Below, piece by piece: positions 1 through 8,049 of a stretch of DNA of 64,000 nt. Position 1 is the stretch's first letter. Each line of letters begins with the position of its first letter. The notes beneath the pieces are model-generated. The model saw nothing but the letters and a program-made list of their open reading frames with translations. It was not told the origin of the DNA and made no database searches. Made by a program: the position numbers and the translations under genes. Source of the DNA: a virus; IMG/VR virus record IMGVR_UViG_3300037264_008423, positions 124,001-188,000 of that record; one strand, written 5' to 3'.

Positions 1-900
1 CGCCGCTTCATATTGCGTTCGGTGCCGCGCCAGTGACTTATTCGAGGAGCTGCGCGCAATCCACGGAAATTCCGCGTGCAGTTGGCGCAGGACTTCAACT
101 CGCGGGGCGTTTTCGGGCGCTTCCCGCCGGATGTCACCCAAGAAATGGCCGTCCGTCGTGCCCACCAGGTAGTAGCCTACCCAGTCGGGATCGGGCTGGT
201 AAAGAACGAAAGGGTCGTCCATGTCTTTGGGTTCAAAGTCCTCCTCCGCCTCGCGGAGGCCAGCGCGGGTGCGCGGGTCCCAGGAAACCTTGGAATAGCG
301 ACCGGCTTGGGACTGGTTGAGCAGCTTGCGCAGCTTTTCGTGCTTGGCCTTAAGCCGGTCCACCTGTTTATAGTCCGGCAAACCTACCGCTGTGCCGGTA
401 TCCGCAGTCGAGGGGGCCGGGGCGGAAGGTTCGCCATTGGTGCCGTCCGAAAAGTCGGAAGTGCTGTTACTGAGATACTCGGTGACCCGGCGCTTGCGCC
501 GTTTATTGCCGTGGTAAGTCCAGCCGGGAAACTGGCGGTGAAACGCGATTCGGCGGTCCATTTCCTCCCGGTCCTCAGCCCTTCTGCGTCGCAGGTAAGC
601 TTTGCGGCGGACTTCCTGCGCCCAGTAGGTCAAGGGTCTGCCCACCCGCACTCGTCCCCAGCGATCTTTGTAGATGGGCATGCTATCCGCTTCCCACCGG
701 TTTTTCTCCGCCCCCTGCTTGCCGAAAATTCCAGAATAGCTTTGACGGTCGTGGTGTTCAAGGGTGTCAAAGATCCAGGCGCGCGCTTCTGACTCGGACG
801 CGAAGTTTCGGCTACGGGCGTAGCGCGACCACCACTTCACCGTGTCCTCCGGGAGAATCGAATCCGGGTAAATTTCTTTAAAATCGTCTAGTTCGTCCAT
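1..900 (-). CDS. hypothetical protein, C-terminus cut by window edge
   Basis: The frame is open from an ATG at 900 to base 1 (300 codons, no stop), so the C-terminus lies outside the window. The start overlaps the TAA of the upstream gene by one base (TAATG), which supports both the frame and an operon. The product is rich in Arg, Trp and Tyr. It begins MDELDDFKEIYPDS and has a basic stretch (AYLRRRRAEDREEMDRR) near residue 95. A Pro/Ser/Thr linker follows, then a helical Lys/Arg-rich segment. I recognise no family. Its place at the end of a minus-strand run with two other helical proteins fits an accessory or virion role, but that is only inferred. Confidence 0.7.
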   Translation of the reverse strand, partial: MDELDDFKEIYPDSILPEDTVKWWSRYARSRNFASESEARAWIFDTLEHHDRQSYSGIFGKQGAEKNRWEADSMPIYKDRWGRVRVGRPLTYWAQEVRRKAYLRRRRAEDREEMDRRIAFHRQFPGWTYHGNKRRKRRVTEYLSNSTSDFSDGTNGEPSAPAPSTADTGTAVGLPDYKQVDRLKAKHEKLRKLLNQSQAGRYSKVSWDPRTRAGLREAEEDFEPKDMDDPFVLYQPDPDWVGYYLVGTTDGHFLGDIRREAPENAPRVEVLRQLHAEFPWIARSSSNKSLARHRTQYEAA

Positions 901-1607
901 TATCCGGGTGGGTTAGGGGGTAGTTGCGGAATCTGCGGCGCTCGGCCCAGGTCGGGCACGGTTCCGCCGCCGCCAGGGGTGTCGGTAAAAGGACGGGCCG
1001 AGGCCAGTTCGTTGATATTGTCGATGGCACCCTGGACCTCATTACGCTTGTTGCGCATGGCACTATTGAGGACTTGGGTGTTGCTGCCGACCACGTTGCG
1101 GGTATAGTCGTCGAACTCCTTCTTGAAGTCGGTATCCGCGATTTCAGCCACAAAGTTCACCGCCTGCTCGGCGGAGCGACAGGCTTGCTGCAAGCATTGA
1201 AAATACTGCTCCCCCTGCGCCAAAATGTCGTTGACCCGACCCTGCACTTTATCGAGCTGCGCTTGGAGCTTGCCCATCCGCACCCAGGGGTGCTTTAAGA
1301 GTTGGTCGGTGAGCCGGGTGTAGGCGGCGGCAACCTGGGCCTGCAATCTCACAATGTCCTCGGTGGAGGGATTTTTGGGCAGGTTCAAAAACGGACACGC
1401 GCTGACTAAATTAGTATAGGCATCCAAGTTAACGAGGTATAGTGGAACTAAAGCGCCAATATCGGGAATAAATCCGCTCAGGTCGCCGATTTGCTCTAGC
1501 AGTTCAGCTAATCGACGCAGGGCATTAAACTTGCGGTTGATGAGCTTGACCGCTTCGTAGTAGTTATTGGCCAGGAAGTTGGTTAAAGCGCAGGGATTAA
1601 GAGCCAT
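900..1607 (-). CDS. hypothetical helical protein with proline-rich tail
   Basis: This 235-residue protein starts at ATG 1607 and is translationally coupled to the next gene (TAATG). It is almost entirely predicted helix. Residues about 95-200 look coiled-coil-like and rich in Gln and Ala, and the last 30 residues are Gly/Pro-rich. It has no signal peptide or clear membrane segment, although residues 40-65 (GDLSGFIPDIGALVPLYLVN) are hydrophobic. Four Cys are scattered without a metal-site pattern. I do not recognise the family. The order of helical body then flexible tail would fit a minor virion or assembly protein, but nothing in the sequence proves it. Confidence 0.65.
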   Translation of the reverse strand: MALNPCALTNFLANNYYEAVKLINRKFNALRRLAELLEQIGDLSGFIPDIGALVPLYLVNLDAYTNLVSACPFLNLPKNPSTEDIVRLQAQVAAAYTRLTDQLLKHPWVRMGKLQAQLDKVQGRVNDILAQGEQYFQCLQQACRSAEQAVNFVAEIADTDFKKEFDDYTRNVVGSNTQVLNSAMRNKRNEVQGAIDNINELASARPFTDTPGGGGTVPDLGRAPQIPQLPPNPPG

Positions 1608-1617
1608 AGGATAAATC

Positions 1618-1692
1618 GGCGAGCGCGGAATTAAGCCTATTCCAAGTTAGTAGCGGCATGCCCTTTTCTGCTTCAACGGGGCCGCGCTCGCC
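1618..1692. repeat. long inverted repeat in intergenic gap
   Basis: GGCGAGCGCGG at 1618-1628 is the exact reverse complement of CCGCGCTCGCC at 1682-1692, separated by 53 bases. It fills the gap between two minus-strand genes, so it would form an 11-bp helix in the transcript 5' of the 900-1607 gene. There is no T-run on the minus strand, so it is not a classical terminator. A processing site or mRNA-stabilising helix is possible. Confidence 0.5.
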
Positions 1693-1706
1693 TAAATGTT
1701 TACAGT

Positions 1707-2162
1707 TTATTGCCATGTTCCTGGGTTTGTCAACACCATGCGATCAATGTAGGCCGTGACTGTGGCTGCGTCCGCGTCGATGGCATACTGCTCCAGGTAG
1801 GCTTGCATCCGGGACTCGGCCAGCCCTTGCTGGCGTAGCGTCCACCAGTTTTTGACCCAATCAAAGCGGCCTAGCTCGTTTTCGATGAAGTCATAGGCGA
1901 TGTCTTGCAGATCTTCCGGGTCGTCATCCTCCAGCAGGACTTCCACCAGGGATTGCGCCGCCTCCCGTATTGTCCGCGCCTCGGCGGCGCGGCGCATACG
2001 CTCAAACTTGTTGGCGAGCGCCTGCTCTTTAGCGAGCTGTCGGCGCAGCGCGGCCAGCCTGCCCTGGTAGTCCACGCCGCCGTGGCGGTTCTCGATTTCC
2101 TCGGCAGCCTGGGCCAGTTCCGCTTCAAGCCGCGAAACCCGTTCTGTGTAAGTGCTGGACAT
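1707..2162 (-). CDS. coiled-coil hypothetical protein with acidic LLED motif
   Basis: A 151-residue protein from ATG 2162. The first 60 residues are a strong coiled coil (VSRLEAELAQAAEEIE and heptads after it). The middle carries SLVEVLLEDDDPEDLQDI, close to the LLE-acidic-KDI motif that recurs in the 26.5-30.8 kb genes. The C-terminal 60 residues are helical with Trp and Tyr. No enzymatic motif is visible. The shared motif suggests membership of the same set of putative virion or assembly proteins. Divergent from the lipoprotein gene at 2210, with a 47-base shared upstream region. Confidence 0.65.
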   Translation of the reverse strand: MSSTYTERVSRLEAELAQAAEEIENRHGGVDYQGRLAALRRQLAKEQALANKFERMRRAAEARTIREAAQSLVEVLLEDDDPEDLQDIAYDFIENELGRFDWVKNWWTLRQQGLAESRMQAYLEQYAIDADAATVTAYIDRMVLTNPGTWQ

Positions 2163-2209
2163 AGCCAGTGTAAATACGTGTAGAAGAACTCAACCAAAGT
2201 TAAAAGTAT

Positions 2210-2707
2210 ATGAAGAACAATAAAATCCTCTCTCTCCTCCTGATCTTCCTTACGGCCTTGACTGTCCCTCTGGCGCTTACCGGCTGTAAAACCACGGAAA
2301 CAGGCACCAAAGTAGTGGACCCGGAGGTGGCGCGCCGGATCGCTCCGGCGATGCGCACGGCGGTTGCCGGTGCGGTCGTTTACGCCTACACCAAAGATGC
2401 CAATAGCGTTAAGTATATCGACGTGATCAAGACCGCGCTCCAGGAGTTTATTCTTTCAAACGATCTATCTCCCTCCAGTCTGCAAGCCAAGATTTACGCG
2501 CTCCCGGTTCGGGAATTGAAATCGGCTGAGGCCCAACTGATTATTACACCGCTATTGGCCGCCTATAAAGCGTTCGGAGAGGATTACGTCCGGGAGGGGC
2601 TGGGGGAACAAGAGGGGTGGAAGCTCTTAGTCAAGGCCCTCACGGACGGCATTGACGACGGTTTGCAGGGAGTGGACCAGATTAAGCAGGGCCGGTCCGG
2701 TAGCTAA
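2210..2707 (+). CDS. predicted lipoprotein
   Basis: A 165-residue protein with a Lys-Asn N-terminus, a hydrophobic core at residues 7-24 and the lipobox LALTGC, so it should be lipid-anchored after signal peptidase II cleavage before Cys26. The mature part is a helical domain of about 140 residues with no recognisable catalytic motif. The gene ends two bases before the holin-like gene, so the pair is probably co-transcribed. Known phage lipoproteins of this size include outer spanins and superinfection-exclusion or cor-like proteins. The membrane-protein neighbour makes a lysis or exclusion role plausible, but this cannot be decided from sequence. Confidence 0.75.
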   Translation: MKNNKILSLLLIFLTALTVPLALTGCKTTETGTKVVDPEVARRIAPAMRTAVAGAVVYAYTKDANSVKYIDVIKTALQEFILSNDLSPSSLQAKIYALPVRELKSAEAQLIITPLLAAYKAFGEDYVREGLGEQEGWKLLVKALTDGIDDGLQGVDQIKQGRSGS

Positions 2708-2721
2708 GGTTGCTCCTGATT

Positions 2722-3138
2722 ATGATGCGTTTTTGGCTGGCAATTAGCTCTCTGCCGGTGCTGGCGGGGGCGGCGGCTTTGGAGATTACCAACGCCCCGG
2801 CTCCGGTCCCTTTGCCCGTGGCACCCCTGCTGCACAGCGGCTCGGAGCTGGTATCGTTTTGGAACGCTTTGATTGTGGCGGTGGTCCCTTTGGCTGTGGC
2901 CGGTATCCGCAGCGTGTTGCCACGTCTGCCCAAGCTGTTGTGGCCGGTTCTGGCGATGGTTTTTGGCGTGGCGGGGGAGTGGCTTTTGTCACAAAGCGGC
3001 GCGACCGGAGGTTCCTGGGAAGTAGGAGCCTTGTGCGGCGCGGCGGGAATTGGACTGCGCGAGATCACGAAGCAACTTTTGCCAGTTTTAATCCGATTAG
3101 ACGTGCCAAAAGGCAACGATCATAAAGAGTGTCTCTAG
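2722..3138 (+). CDS. small membrane protein, possible holin
   Basis: The open frame reaches back to a TTG at 2710, but ATG 2722 is the likelier start, giving about 138 residues. A hydrophobic N-terminus (residues about 1-18) resembles a signal anchor. Two closely spaced membrane segments follow: SFWNALIVAVVPLAVAGI and LLWPVLAMVFGVAGEWLL. A shorter apolar Gly/Ala stretch (GALCGAAGIGLR) and a charged tail come after them. Two membrane segments with a basic turn and a hydrophilic C-terminus are the class II holin layout. Its position directly after a lipoprotein gene and before a terminator fits a lysis cassette. No endolysin gene was identified beside it, so the call stays tentative. Confidence 0.6.
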   Translation: MMRFWLAISSLPVLAGAAALEITNAPAPVPLPVAPLLHSGSELVSFWNALIVAVVPLAVAGIRSVLPRLPKLLWPVLAMVFGVAGEWLLSQSGATGGSWEVGALCGAAGIGLREITKQLLPVLIRLDVPKGNDHKECL

Positions 3139-3161
3139 CAGAGCTGGGGTCTTAACACGCG

Positions 3162-3195
3162 AAAGCCGACAGGGTATGGGTTCCCTGGCGGCTTT
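3162..3195. terminator. bidirectional rho-independent terminator
   Basis: A hairpin is formed by AAAGCCG-A-CAGGG (3162-3174) and CCCTG-G-CGGCTTT (3183-3195), with an 8-base loop and a T-rich tail on the plus strand (TTTTAAATTT). The matching A-run on the 5' side gives U-runs in both directions. It lies exactly between the convergent genes ending at 3138 and 3201. Confidence 0.8.
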
Positions 3196-3200
3196 TAAAT

Positions 3201-4766
3201 TTATTGTGGCATGATGAGCAGATTAAAGCCCTGCCCCTGGAGCAGTATGCCGTTGGTGCCCAGCGGCACAGGCGTCGGCGGCGCGTTGGTGGTCGGCGGC
3301 GGGGTAGCCTCGCCTGGGCGCGACCTTAAAACGAAGGCATTGAACAGCGGTCCGGTGTGCGCGGGGGCGCTCGGCAGCCCATCAGGTTTGGCCGCCACGC
3401 GCCCACCCAGGGGCAGCGTGATGGGCTGACCCGTGTATTTGCCCGTAGCCACCGGACCGGCAAACCAATTTTGGGCGTCGCGAACCTCATAGTCCGAGTT
3501 GACGGGAATAGTGGACCCCAGGTTGATGGCGAGCTGCGGTTTAAGGTCCCAGTTGAATACCGCGAGGTTGGCTCGCCCCGTCTCGTAGCGATTGGGCCGG
3601 ATGAAGACCCGGCTGCCGGTTGGCTTACCCTTGGTGTAAACACTGGCGCTGTCGAAGCCCGTCGCGGCCCTCCAATTGGCATAAGTCAGTCCGCGCGACG
3701 CGTTGGTGTAAAACATAAAAGGCAGGTAGGGCGTTTCCAGGCTGTAGTAGGTGTTATAGTTCCAGGTGTGCCGGGTGGGCGACCACGGCAGTTGGGTTTG
3801 GTAGAACTCCAGCAGGTTTCCTGACCGGATAAACGTGTTGCCTATGGCGGTGATGCGCTCCCAGTCCGCGATGCGGCAGAAAACGTGGACAAAATTGTTG
3901 GAAAAGATCAGGTCCAGGCTGCGGCCCAGGACTTCGCCGCACTGGATTCCGCCCAAGGTGTCGTTCGGGAAGTAGAATATATTGTTTACAATCTTTATGT
4001 CCTGGGGCGGATCGCCGCCGTAGATGACAAATTCCCGCGCATTACCCGCGCGCGAAAGGCTGCCATTGTTAAAGGCAATATTGCCGTCCACCAGGTAGTG
4101 GCGCAGAAAAGCGGCGCTGGAGCCGTAAATCTGGATGCCATGATCGTAGCTGTTGAAGACGATGTTCTCCTCGATCTGTTTGCGCCCGGTGTTGTTTTGG
4201 GAATAAACTCCGTGCCCGTGTCCCCGGTCGGAACCTTGGAAGCCGTTATTGTAGATGACGCAGCCGTAAAGGAAGGAATCCGGGCCTTCCGTCCACAGGC
4301 ACGCGCCGTTGCCCAGCGTGTCGTGGATGATCAGGTTGACCAGGCCCACTCCGGGCGCTCTGATATTCAGGGCATCCAACGTTTTTAAATCGGAGGGCCA
4401 TGACCCTGGCTGGCTGGAAGTGTGGTTGGTTTGCCCACCCGCCACTTCAAAGTCGCGGTAGATGACATAGCCGCCTGAGTTTTGGGCAATGCCGCCCACC
4501 ACCCTGGCCCACTCGTTAGTGTGCGAGCGCACGGTAATAGGCAGGGAAGCGTTCCCGGCCAGCGTGCTGTAGAAAATGCCGGTGTAGGACCCGCTCCGCA
4601 GCCAGAGGGTATCGCCCGGCTTTAAACCGGCTTCGAGACCGGTTTGCAGCCCAAAAGGGGCGCTGACACTGCCGGTGCCCGTGCCGCCAGGGGCGGCGTA
4701 GAAATTGGCGGCCAGTGCCGTGCCTGCGCACGCCAGCCCCACGATCAGAGTTAAGATTGATTTCAT
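3201..4766 (-). CDS. secreted right-handed beta-helix (pectate-lyase-like) protein
   Basis: 521 residues. The N-terminus is a textbook Sec signal peptide: MKSILTLIVGLACAGTALA, with cleavage after ALA at residue 19. Mature residues about 20-330 contain the Asn-rich rungs of a right-handed parallel beta-helix (NNGF, NIAFNNGS, IVNNIFYF, IGNTFIRSG), and the opening FYAAPGGTGTGSVSAPF is typical of secreted DUF1565/Pel-like proteins. The C-terminal 120 residues are beta-rich, ending with a Pro/Thr linker (TPPPTTNAPPTPVP) and a hydrophobic tail. Proteins of this kind bind or cleave polysaccharides. I see no definite lyase catalytic set. A cleavable signal peptide suggests action outside the infected cell rather than as a virion tailspike. 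Preceded by a short divergent promoter region (4767-4828). Confidence 0.75.
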   Translation of the reverse strand: MKSILTLIVGLACAGTALAANFYAAPGGTGTGSVSAPFGLQTGLEAGLKPGDTLWLRSGSYTGIFYSTLAGNASLPITVRSHTNEWARVVGGIAQNSGGYVIYRDFEVAGGQTNHTSSQPGSWPSDLKTLDALNIRAPGVGLVNLIIHDTLGNGACLWTEGPDSFLYGCVIYNNGFQGSDRGHGHGVYSQNNTGRKQIEENIVFNSYDHGIQIYGSSAAFLRHYLVDGNIAFNNGSLSRAGNAREFVIYGGDPPQDIKIVNNIFYFPNDTLGGIQCGEVLGRSLDLIFSNNFVHVFCRIADWERITAIGNTFIRSGNLLEFYQTQLPWSPTRHTWNYNTYYSLETPYLPFMFYTNASRGLTYANWRAATGFDSASVYTKGKPTGSRVFIRPNRYETGRANLAVFNWDLKPQLAINLGSTIPVNSDYEVRDAQNWFAGPVATGKYTGQPITLPLGGRVAAKPDGLPSAPAHTGPLFNAFVLRSRPGEATPPPTTNAPPTPVPLGTNGILLQGQGFNLLIMPQ

Positions 4767-4828
4767 TTGGTTCTTTTCAGTATATTTGATTTTACTCGCG
4801 ATAACTACCAGTATATCTAATCTACACT

Positions 4829-5287
4829 ATGATTCCTAGGAATGATTTTTACGACCGCCTGGAGCACCACTGCCAGCCCTGTTCCGAGTGGGATGGCGTC
4901 TGCCTGCGGGGCCATGACCTGGCTAGTCCGACCGGCTGTCCCTTGCGCAAGTTCGCGCCCGTCCAGGCAGCCAGCTACGACCCGGACCGTGGCCGAGTCG
5001 TTCAGCCTCGGAATCAGCAGGGTTGCTCCGGCTGCGGAGCGGCCATTGACGCGGACGCGCTGCCGCCCATTACCTGGCCCCAGGTGATCGCTAATTTCGC
5101 CGCCTCGATGACCAACTGGATTAGAGCGGGGATGCCGCTGACCGACGCGAACGAGCATGGCCGCCGCTACGGAATTTGCACCCAGTGCCAGTCGCACTTT
5201 AAAGGCTACTACTGCAAGTTATGCCGGTGTGTCTGCTATATCAAAACCAAGCCGCAAACGGAGTATTGCCCCATCGGCAAATGGTGA
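4829..5287 (+). CDS. cysteine-rich zinc-ribbon phage protein
   Basis: 152 residues with about 16 Cys in paired clusters: HHCQPCSEWDGVC, GCPLRKF, CSGCG (residue 66 onward), then CTQC, YCKLCRCVCY and a final CPIGKW. The C-terminal pattern CTQC-x8-CKLCRC-x13-CPIGKW is shared by small zinc-ribbon proteins found beside tail genes in many phages. Zinc binding is a safe inference. The actual role is unknown. The gene is divergent from the beta-helix gene and convergent with the tail operon, its TGA directly abutting the stop of the gene at 5288. Confidence 0.7.
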   Translation: MIPRNDFYDRLEHHCQPCSEWDGVCLRGHDLASPTGCPLRKFAPVQAASYDPDRGRVVQPRNQQGCSGCGAAIDADALPPITWPQVIANFAASMTNWIRAGMPLTDANEHGRRYGICTQCQSHFKGYYCKLCRCVCYIKTKPQTEYCPIGKW

Positions 5288-5995
5288 TCAAGCAAACCGG
5301 ATGACCGTGAAAGCGCACACTTCGAGCGTGGGCGTGGCGTAGCTCCAACTGAGAAAAGCGTGGTCTTGGGTCAAGGGCTGAGTCGCGCTAAAGGAAAGTC
5401 CGACTAAACGGGTCATATTGGTGATCGTTGTTAAGCCCTGTATCCGCTCGTAAAAGGTCGCCAGGTTTAAATCCAGTATTCCCGCCGCCGTGGTGGGCAG
5501 CCACAGGTCCACGGTAATGGGGGTGGGATTGCCGGTGACATAGGTGCCGCGCGCGATGTCCACAATAATCGGCGCGCGCTGGATCGCTGAGCTGCCGGGG
5601 ACAGGCAGCGCGGGAAGCAGGGCGGTCGATCCGCTGTTATATGACGTTGTAAATACGGAGCCAACTTTTTGAAACGTGGTCGCGCCGGGGGCAGCGGAGG
5701 TCAAGTAGTAGGCTCCGCCGCTGGTTTGAAAGGCCCAGTCCCAGGCGGTCCAACTGCCGGGTCCCGCGCCAATCGCGCTGGTTGTGGAGCCGAGAATCCC
5801 CGACGGTCCGGTCGCCATGCCTAGCGAAATGAGGGGCGCGCTCGTAGGCTGTCTCAAAAGGGAGGCGAGATTGACCTGAATGAGGGCGGCGATGCGGATG
5901 ACATTCCAGTTGCTTCCAAAAGTAACCGGGCGTAGCAGGTCTTCCCGGCCTAGTTGAAGCCGCTGCTCGGTTAAACGCTGAACGATGAAAGCCAT
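5288..5995 (-). CDS. tail-appendage paralogue 1 (last of seven)
   Basis: 235 residues. It shares the family signature of six upstream neighbours. The N-terminus reads MAFIVQRLTEQRLQLGREDL, then LRPVTFGSNW and a beta-strand (IRIAALIQV). The C-terminus has a hydroxylated beta region and ends LSWSYATPTLEVCAFTVIRF. The middle is beta-rich with Gly, Ser and Thr and varies among copies. The gene lies 4 bases downstream of paralogue 2. The conserved ends with a variable middle fit a virion appendage or receptor-binding subunit made in several versions; that role is inferred from family structure and from the fibre genes upstream in the same operon. Confidence 0.7.
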   Translation of the reverse strand: MAFIVQRLTEQRLQLGREDLLRPVTFGSNWNVIRIAALIQVNLASLLRQPTSAPLISLGMATGPSGILGSTTSAIGAGPGSWTAWDWAFQTSGGAYYLTSAAPGATTFQKVGSVFTTSYNSGSTALLPALPVPGSSAIQRAPIIVDIARGTYVTGNPTPITVDLWLPTTAAGILDLNLATFYERIQGLTTITNMTRLVGLSFSATQPLTQDHAFLSWSYATPTLEVCAFTVIRFA

Positions 5996-5999
5996 ATGA

Positions 6000-6680
6000 T
6001 TATTGGAATCGAGAAAGGGTGATCTCCTTAACGTGTAAGACCGGCAAGGAACGGCTCCAGCCGATGAAGAAGTGGTCCCAGGCTTGGTTGCCGCTGAAAG
6101 CGAAATTTACTGTATTTACGCCTCCCGCGTTATATGGCGGAGTGGTGGTTTCCATGTTTATCATGTGCTGATAGGAGGTCAGATTGGTCATGACCGCGAG
6201 GTCCACGTGGGGCGAATAAGTGGTGAGTGTGGCTCCCGTGGCAGTTTTGATGAGGTCCAGGTAGAAGCCTGACACGTTGGGGCCGTGGGGTTGTGAAGCG
6301 ACGCGCAAAGCTAAAGAAGTGGTGGTGGTTTGGCTGTAAGCCGGGCCTACCTTTCTCCAAGCGGTAAATCCGGCAGAGTTACATGACTGATAGCGGTCGG
6401 GGCCGGAAGGGACCGTAATCCAGGTCATAGCGTGCGGGTTGGCGGTGCCCCAGGTGATGCCTAACGTGTCCACGCCATCATCCCGGCTTTTACTGTAAGG
6501 CCCCTCGCTGACTCCCAGGTTAAAATCACCGCCCGTAAAACTGGCGCGCGTGGCCATGAACAGGCGCACCCCGATGCGCAGCCAGGTCCAACCGGAACCG
6601 ATGGCCACTGGCCGGACAAAATCTTCCGCCGCCAGCTCCAGGCGTTGATCGCCGACTAAATTTTGAACAATGAAAGCCAT
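6000..6680 (-). CDS. tail-appendage paralogue 2
   Basis: 226 residues from ATG 6680. The frame is open further upstream, but MAFIVQNL matches the start of the sister genes and leaves one base after the previous stop. It carries the family N-terminus (LELAAEDFVRPVAIGSGWTW then LRIGVRLFM) and C-terminus (FFIGWSRSLPVLHVKEITLS). The central part contains GTANPHAMTWITVPSG and other Gly/Thr/Ser-rich beta strands. No catalytic motif. Predicted structural subunit of a virion appendage. Confidence 0.7.
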   Translation of the reverse strand: MAFIVQNLVGDQRLELAAEDFVRPVAIGSGWTWLRIGVRLFMATRASFTGGDFNLGVSEGPYSKSRDDGVDTLGITWGTANPHAMTWITVPSGPDRYQSCNSAGFTAWRKVGPAYSQTTTTSLALRVASQPHGPNVSGFYLDLIKTATGATLTTYSPHVDLAVMTNLTSYQHMINMETTTPPYNAGGVNTVNFAFSGNQAWDHFFIGWSRSLPVLHVKEITLSRFQ

Positions 6681-6681
6681 G

Positions 6682-7365
6682 TTAATAAAAACGGGTGACG
6701 CAGACCTCACTGACATGCAGCGTCGGCACGCTGCGACCCCAGTGAAGGCAGACGCGGTTGAGGTTAAAGTTGCCGGGGTAGGCGGGAATGTTAATCGGAT
6801 TAAACGCAAGGGACACGGAAGTGGCGTCTTCGGCCTGCATGTCCGCCAGAAAGAGGGAGCGGTCCACGTGCGCGGCGGCGCTGCTGGAGGCTGCCATGCG
6901 CAGCGTAGCTGAGAGTGTCGCGCCGGGCCGACGCGAACTGAAATTGAAATCCACGTAAATCACGCCCAAGTCGGGGCTGAAAGGACCAGCAAGGAGGGTC
7001 GAGCCTCCTGTATAGGCGCTCTGCGTGGAACCCATCCGGTGATAAAGTGTGGAGGGATTGGAGGAGCAGCTCCAGTAGGTGGTGTTGTTAGTGATAGCGA
7101 TGTTGGTGGTAAAAAGCCGCAGGGAGACGGCTTCAATCGGGCTGGGATCAGTGTAGCCCGTGTCTTGGCACAGTCCGATAAAGATGCTGGCCGGGCGGTA
7201 GCAGACACGGCTTCCTCCCACCAGGCCGGAGGGCACGCTCAGGGTGTAGTGCAGGCCCACCCGTATTTTAAGCCACTGGTTGCCGAAGCTCATGGGCCGG
7301 ACAAATTCCTCCCGGCCCAGTTGCAGCGCGCCTTTTTCGATTAAAGATTGGGTGATGAATGCCAT
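6682..7365 (-). CDS. tail-appendage paralogue 3
   Basis: 227 residues from ATG 7365 (MAFITQSLIEKG), chosen because it aligns with the other copies. N-terminal motif LQLGREEFVRPMSFGNQW and IRVGLHYTL; C-terminal motif CLHWGRSVPTLHVSEVCVTR. The two ends are close to those of paralogues 1 and 2, while the middle (residues 60-170) is different, as expected for duplicated genes that diversified in their exposed part. Confidence 0.7.
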   Translation of the reverse strand: MAFITQSLIEKGALQLGREEFVRPMSFGNQWLKIRVGLHYTLSVPSGLVGGSRVCYRPASIFIGLCQDTGYTDPSPIEAVSLRLFTTNIAITNNTTYWSCSSNPSTLYHRMGSTQSAYTGGSTLLAGPFSPDLGVIYVDFNFSSRRPGATLSATLRMAASSSAAAHVDRSLFLADMQAEDATSVSLAFNPINIPAYPGNFNLNRVCLHWGRSVPTLHVSEVCVTRFY

Positions 7366-7369
7366 AGAC

Positions 7370-8047
7370 TTATGCAAAACGAACGACCACCAGGTCAAAT
7401 ATCTCGATGGGCTGGGCATTGTCGTTCCAGGACACGGAGACCGAATCAAAGGGATACAGGCCGTTGTAGGGAATGCTCTGCACCGTGGCCCCATCAATGG
7501 CCCAACTGCCGGAGTAGGGGAGCTGGTCCACTTCCAGGAATCGGTAGAACAGGTCCAGGCTCAGATCGGTTTGGGCCTGGACGGCGCTGCCGGGATAGCT
7601 GGTAAGCGTTCCCACGTTATTGGCGGAGAAGTTTTTCATGATGTCCACGAAAAACAAGGACCGGTTGGGCAGAATGGGTCCATAGGCGGCACCGTAGTTG
7701 AAGTCCGAGATGGTGGATACACCGGCGATGCGCTTAATCCGTCGCGCGTATGCCGTGGAGAAATAGGGATTACCGCCTCCGGCGTTATAGGTCCAGGCCA
7801 CGGTCGCGTGGCTCATCTGCGCTCCGATAAACTCCACCGTGTTGGTGCTGCGATAGCCCTCGGCGGTGCCAGCGTTAACGCCTACGACAAATTGAGAGCT
7901 GGCAATGGTGGAACTCATGACCGCGCCCCAGCGCAAACCGATGCGGATGGACTGCCAGTCGGTGCCAAAGCTCAACTGGCGCAAAAATTCCTCATTGCCC
8001 AGTCGCAGCGACTTGCTTCCCACGATGGTTTCGACAATGCTCGCCAT
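7370..8047 (-). CDS. tail-appendage paralogue 4
   Basis: 225 residues from ATG 8047 (MASIVETIVG). Family motifs: LRLGNEEFLRQLSFGTDWQS then IRIGLRWGA at the N-terminus, and VSVSWNDNAQPIEIFDLVVV at the C-terminus. The middle includes GGGNPYFSTAYARRIKRIAG, a motif also seen in paralogues 5 and 6 (GSGNPYFSPAA, GSGNPYFQSAA). Paralogues 4-7 therefore form a closer subgroup than 1-3. Confidence 0.7.
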   Translation of the reverse strand: MASIVETIVGSKSLRLGNEEFLRQLSFGTDWQSIRIGLRWGAVMSSTIASSQFVVGVNAGTAEGYRSTNTVEFIGAQMSHATVAWTYNAGGGNPYFSTAYARRIKRIAGVSTISDFNYGAAYGPILPNRSLFFVDIMKNFSANNVGTLTSYPGSAVQAQTDLSLDLFYRFLEVDQLPYSGSWAIDGATVQSIPYNGLYPFDSVSVSWNDNAQPIEIFDLVVVRFA

Positions 8048-8049
8048 AA

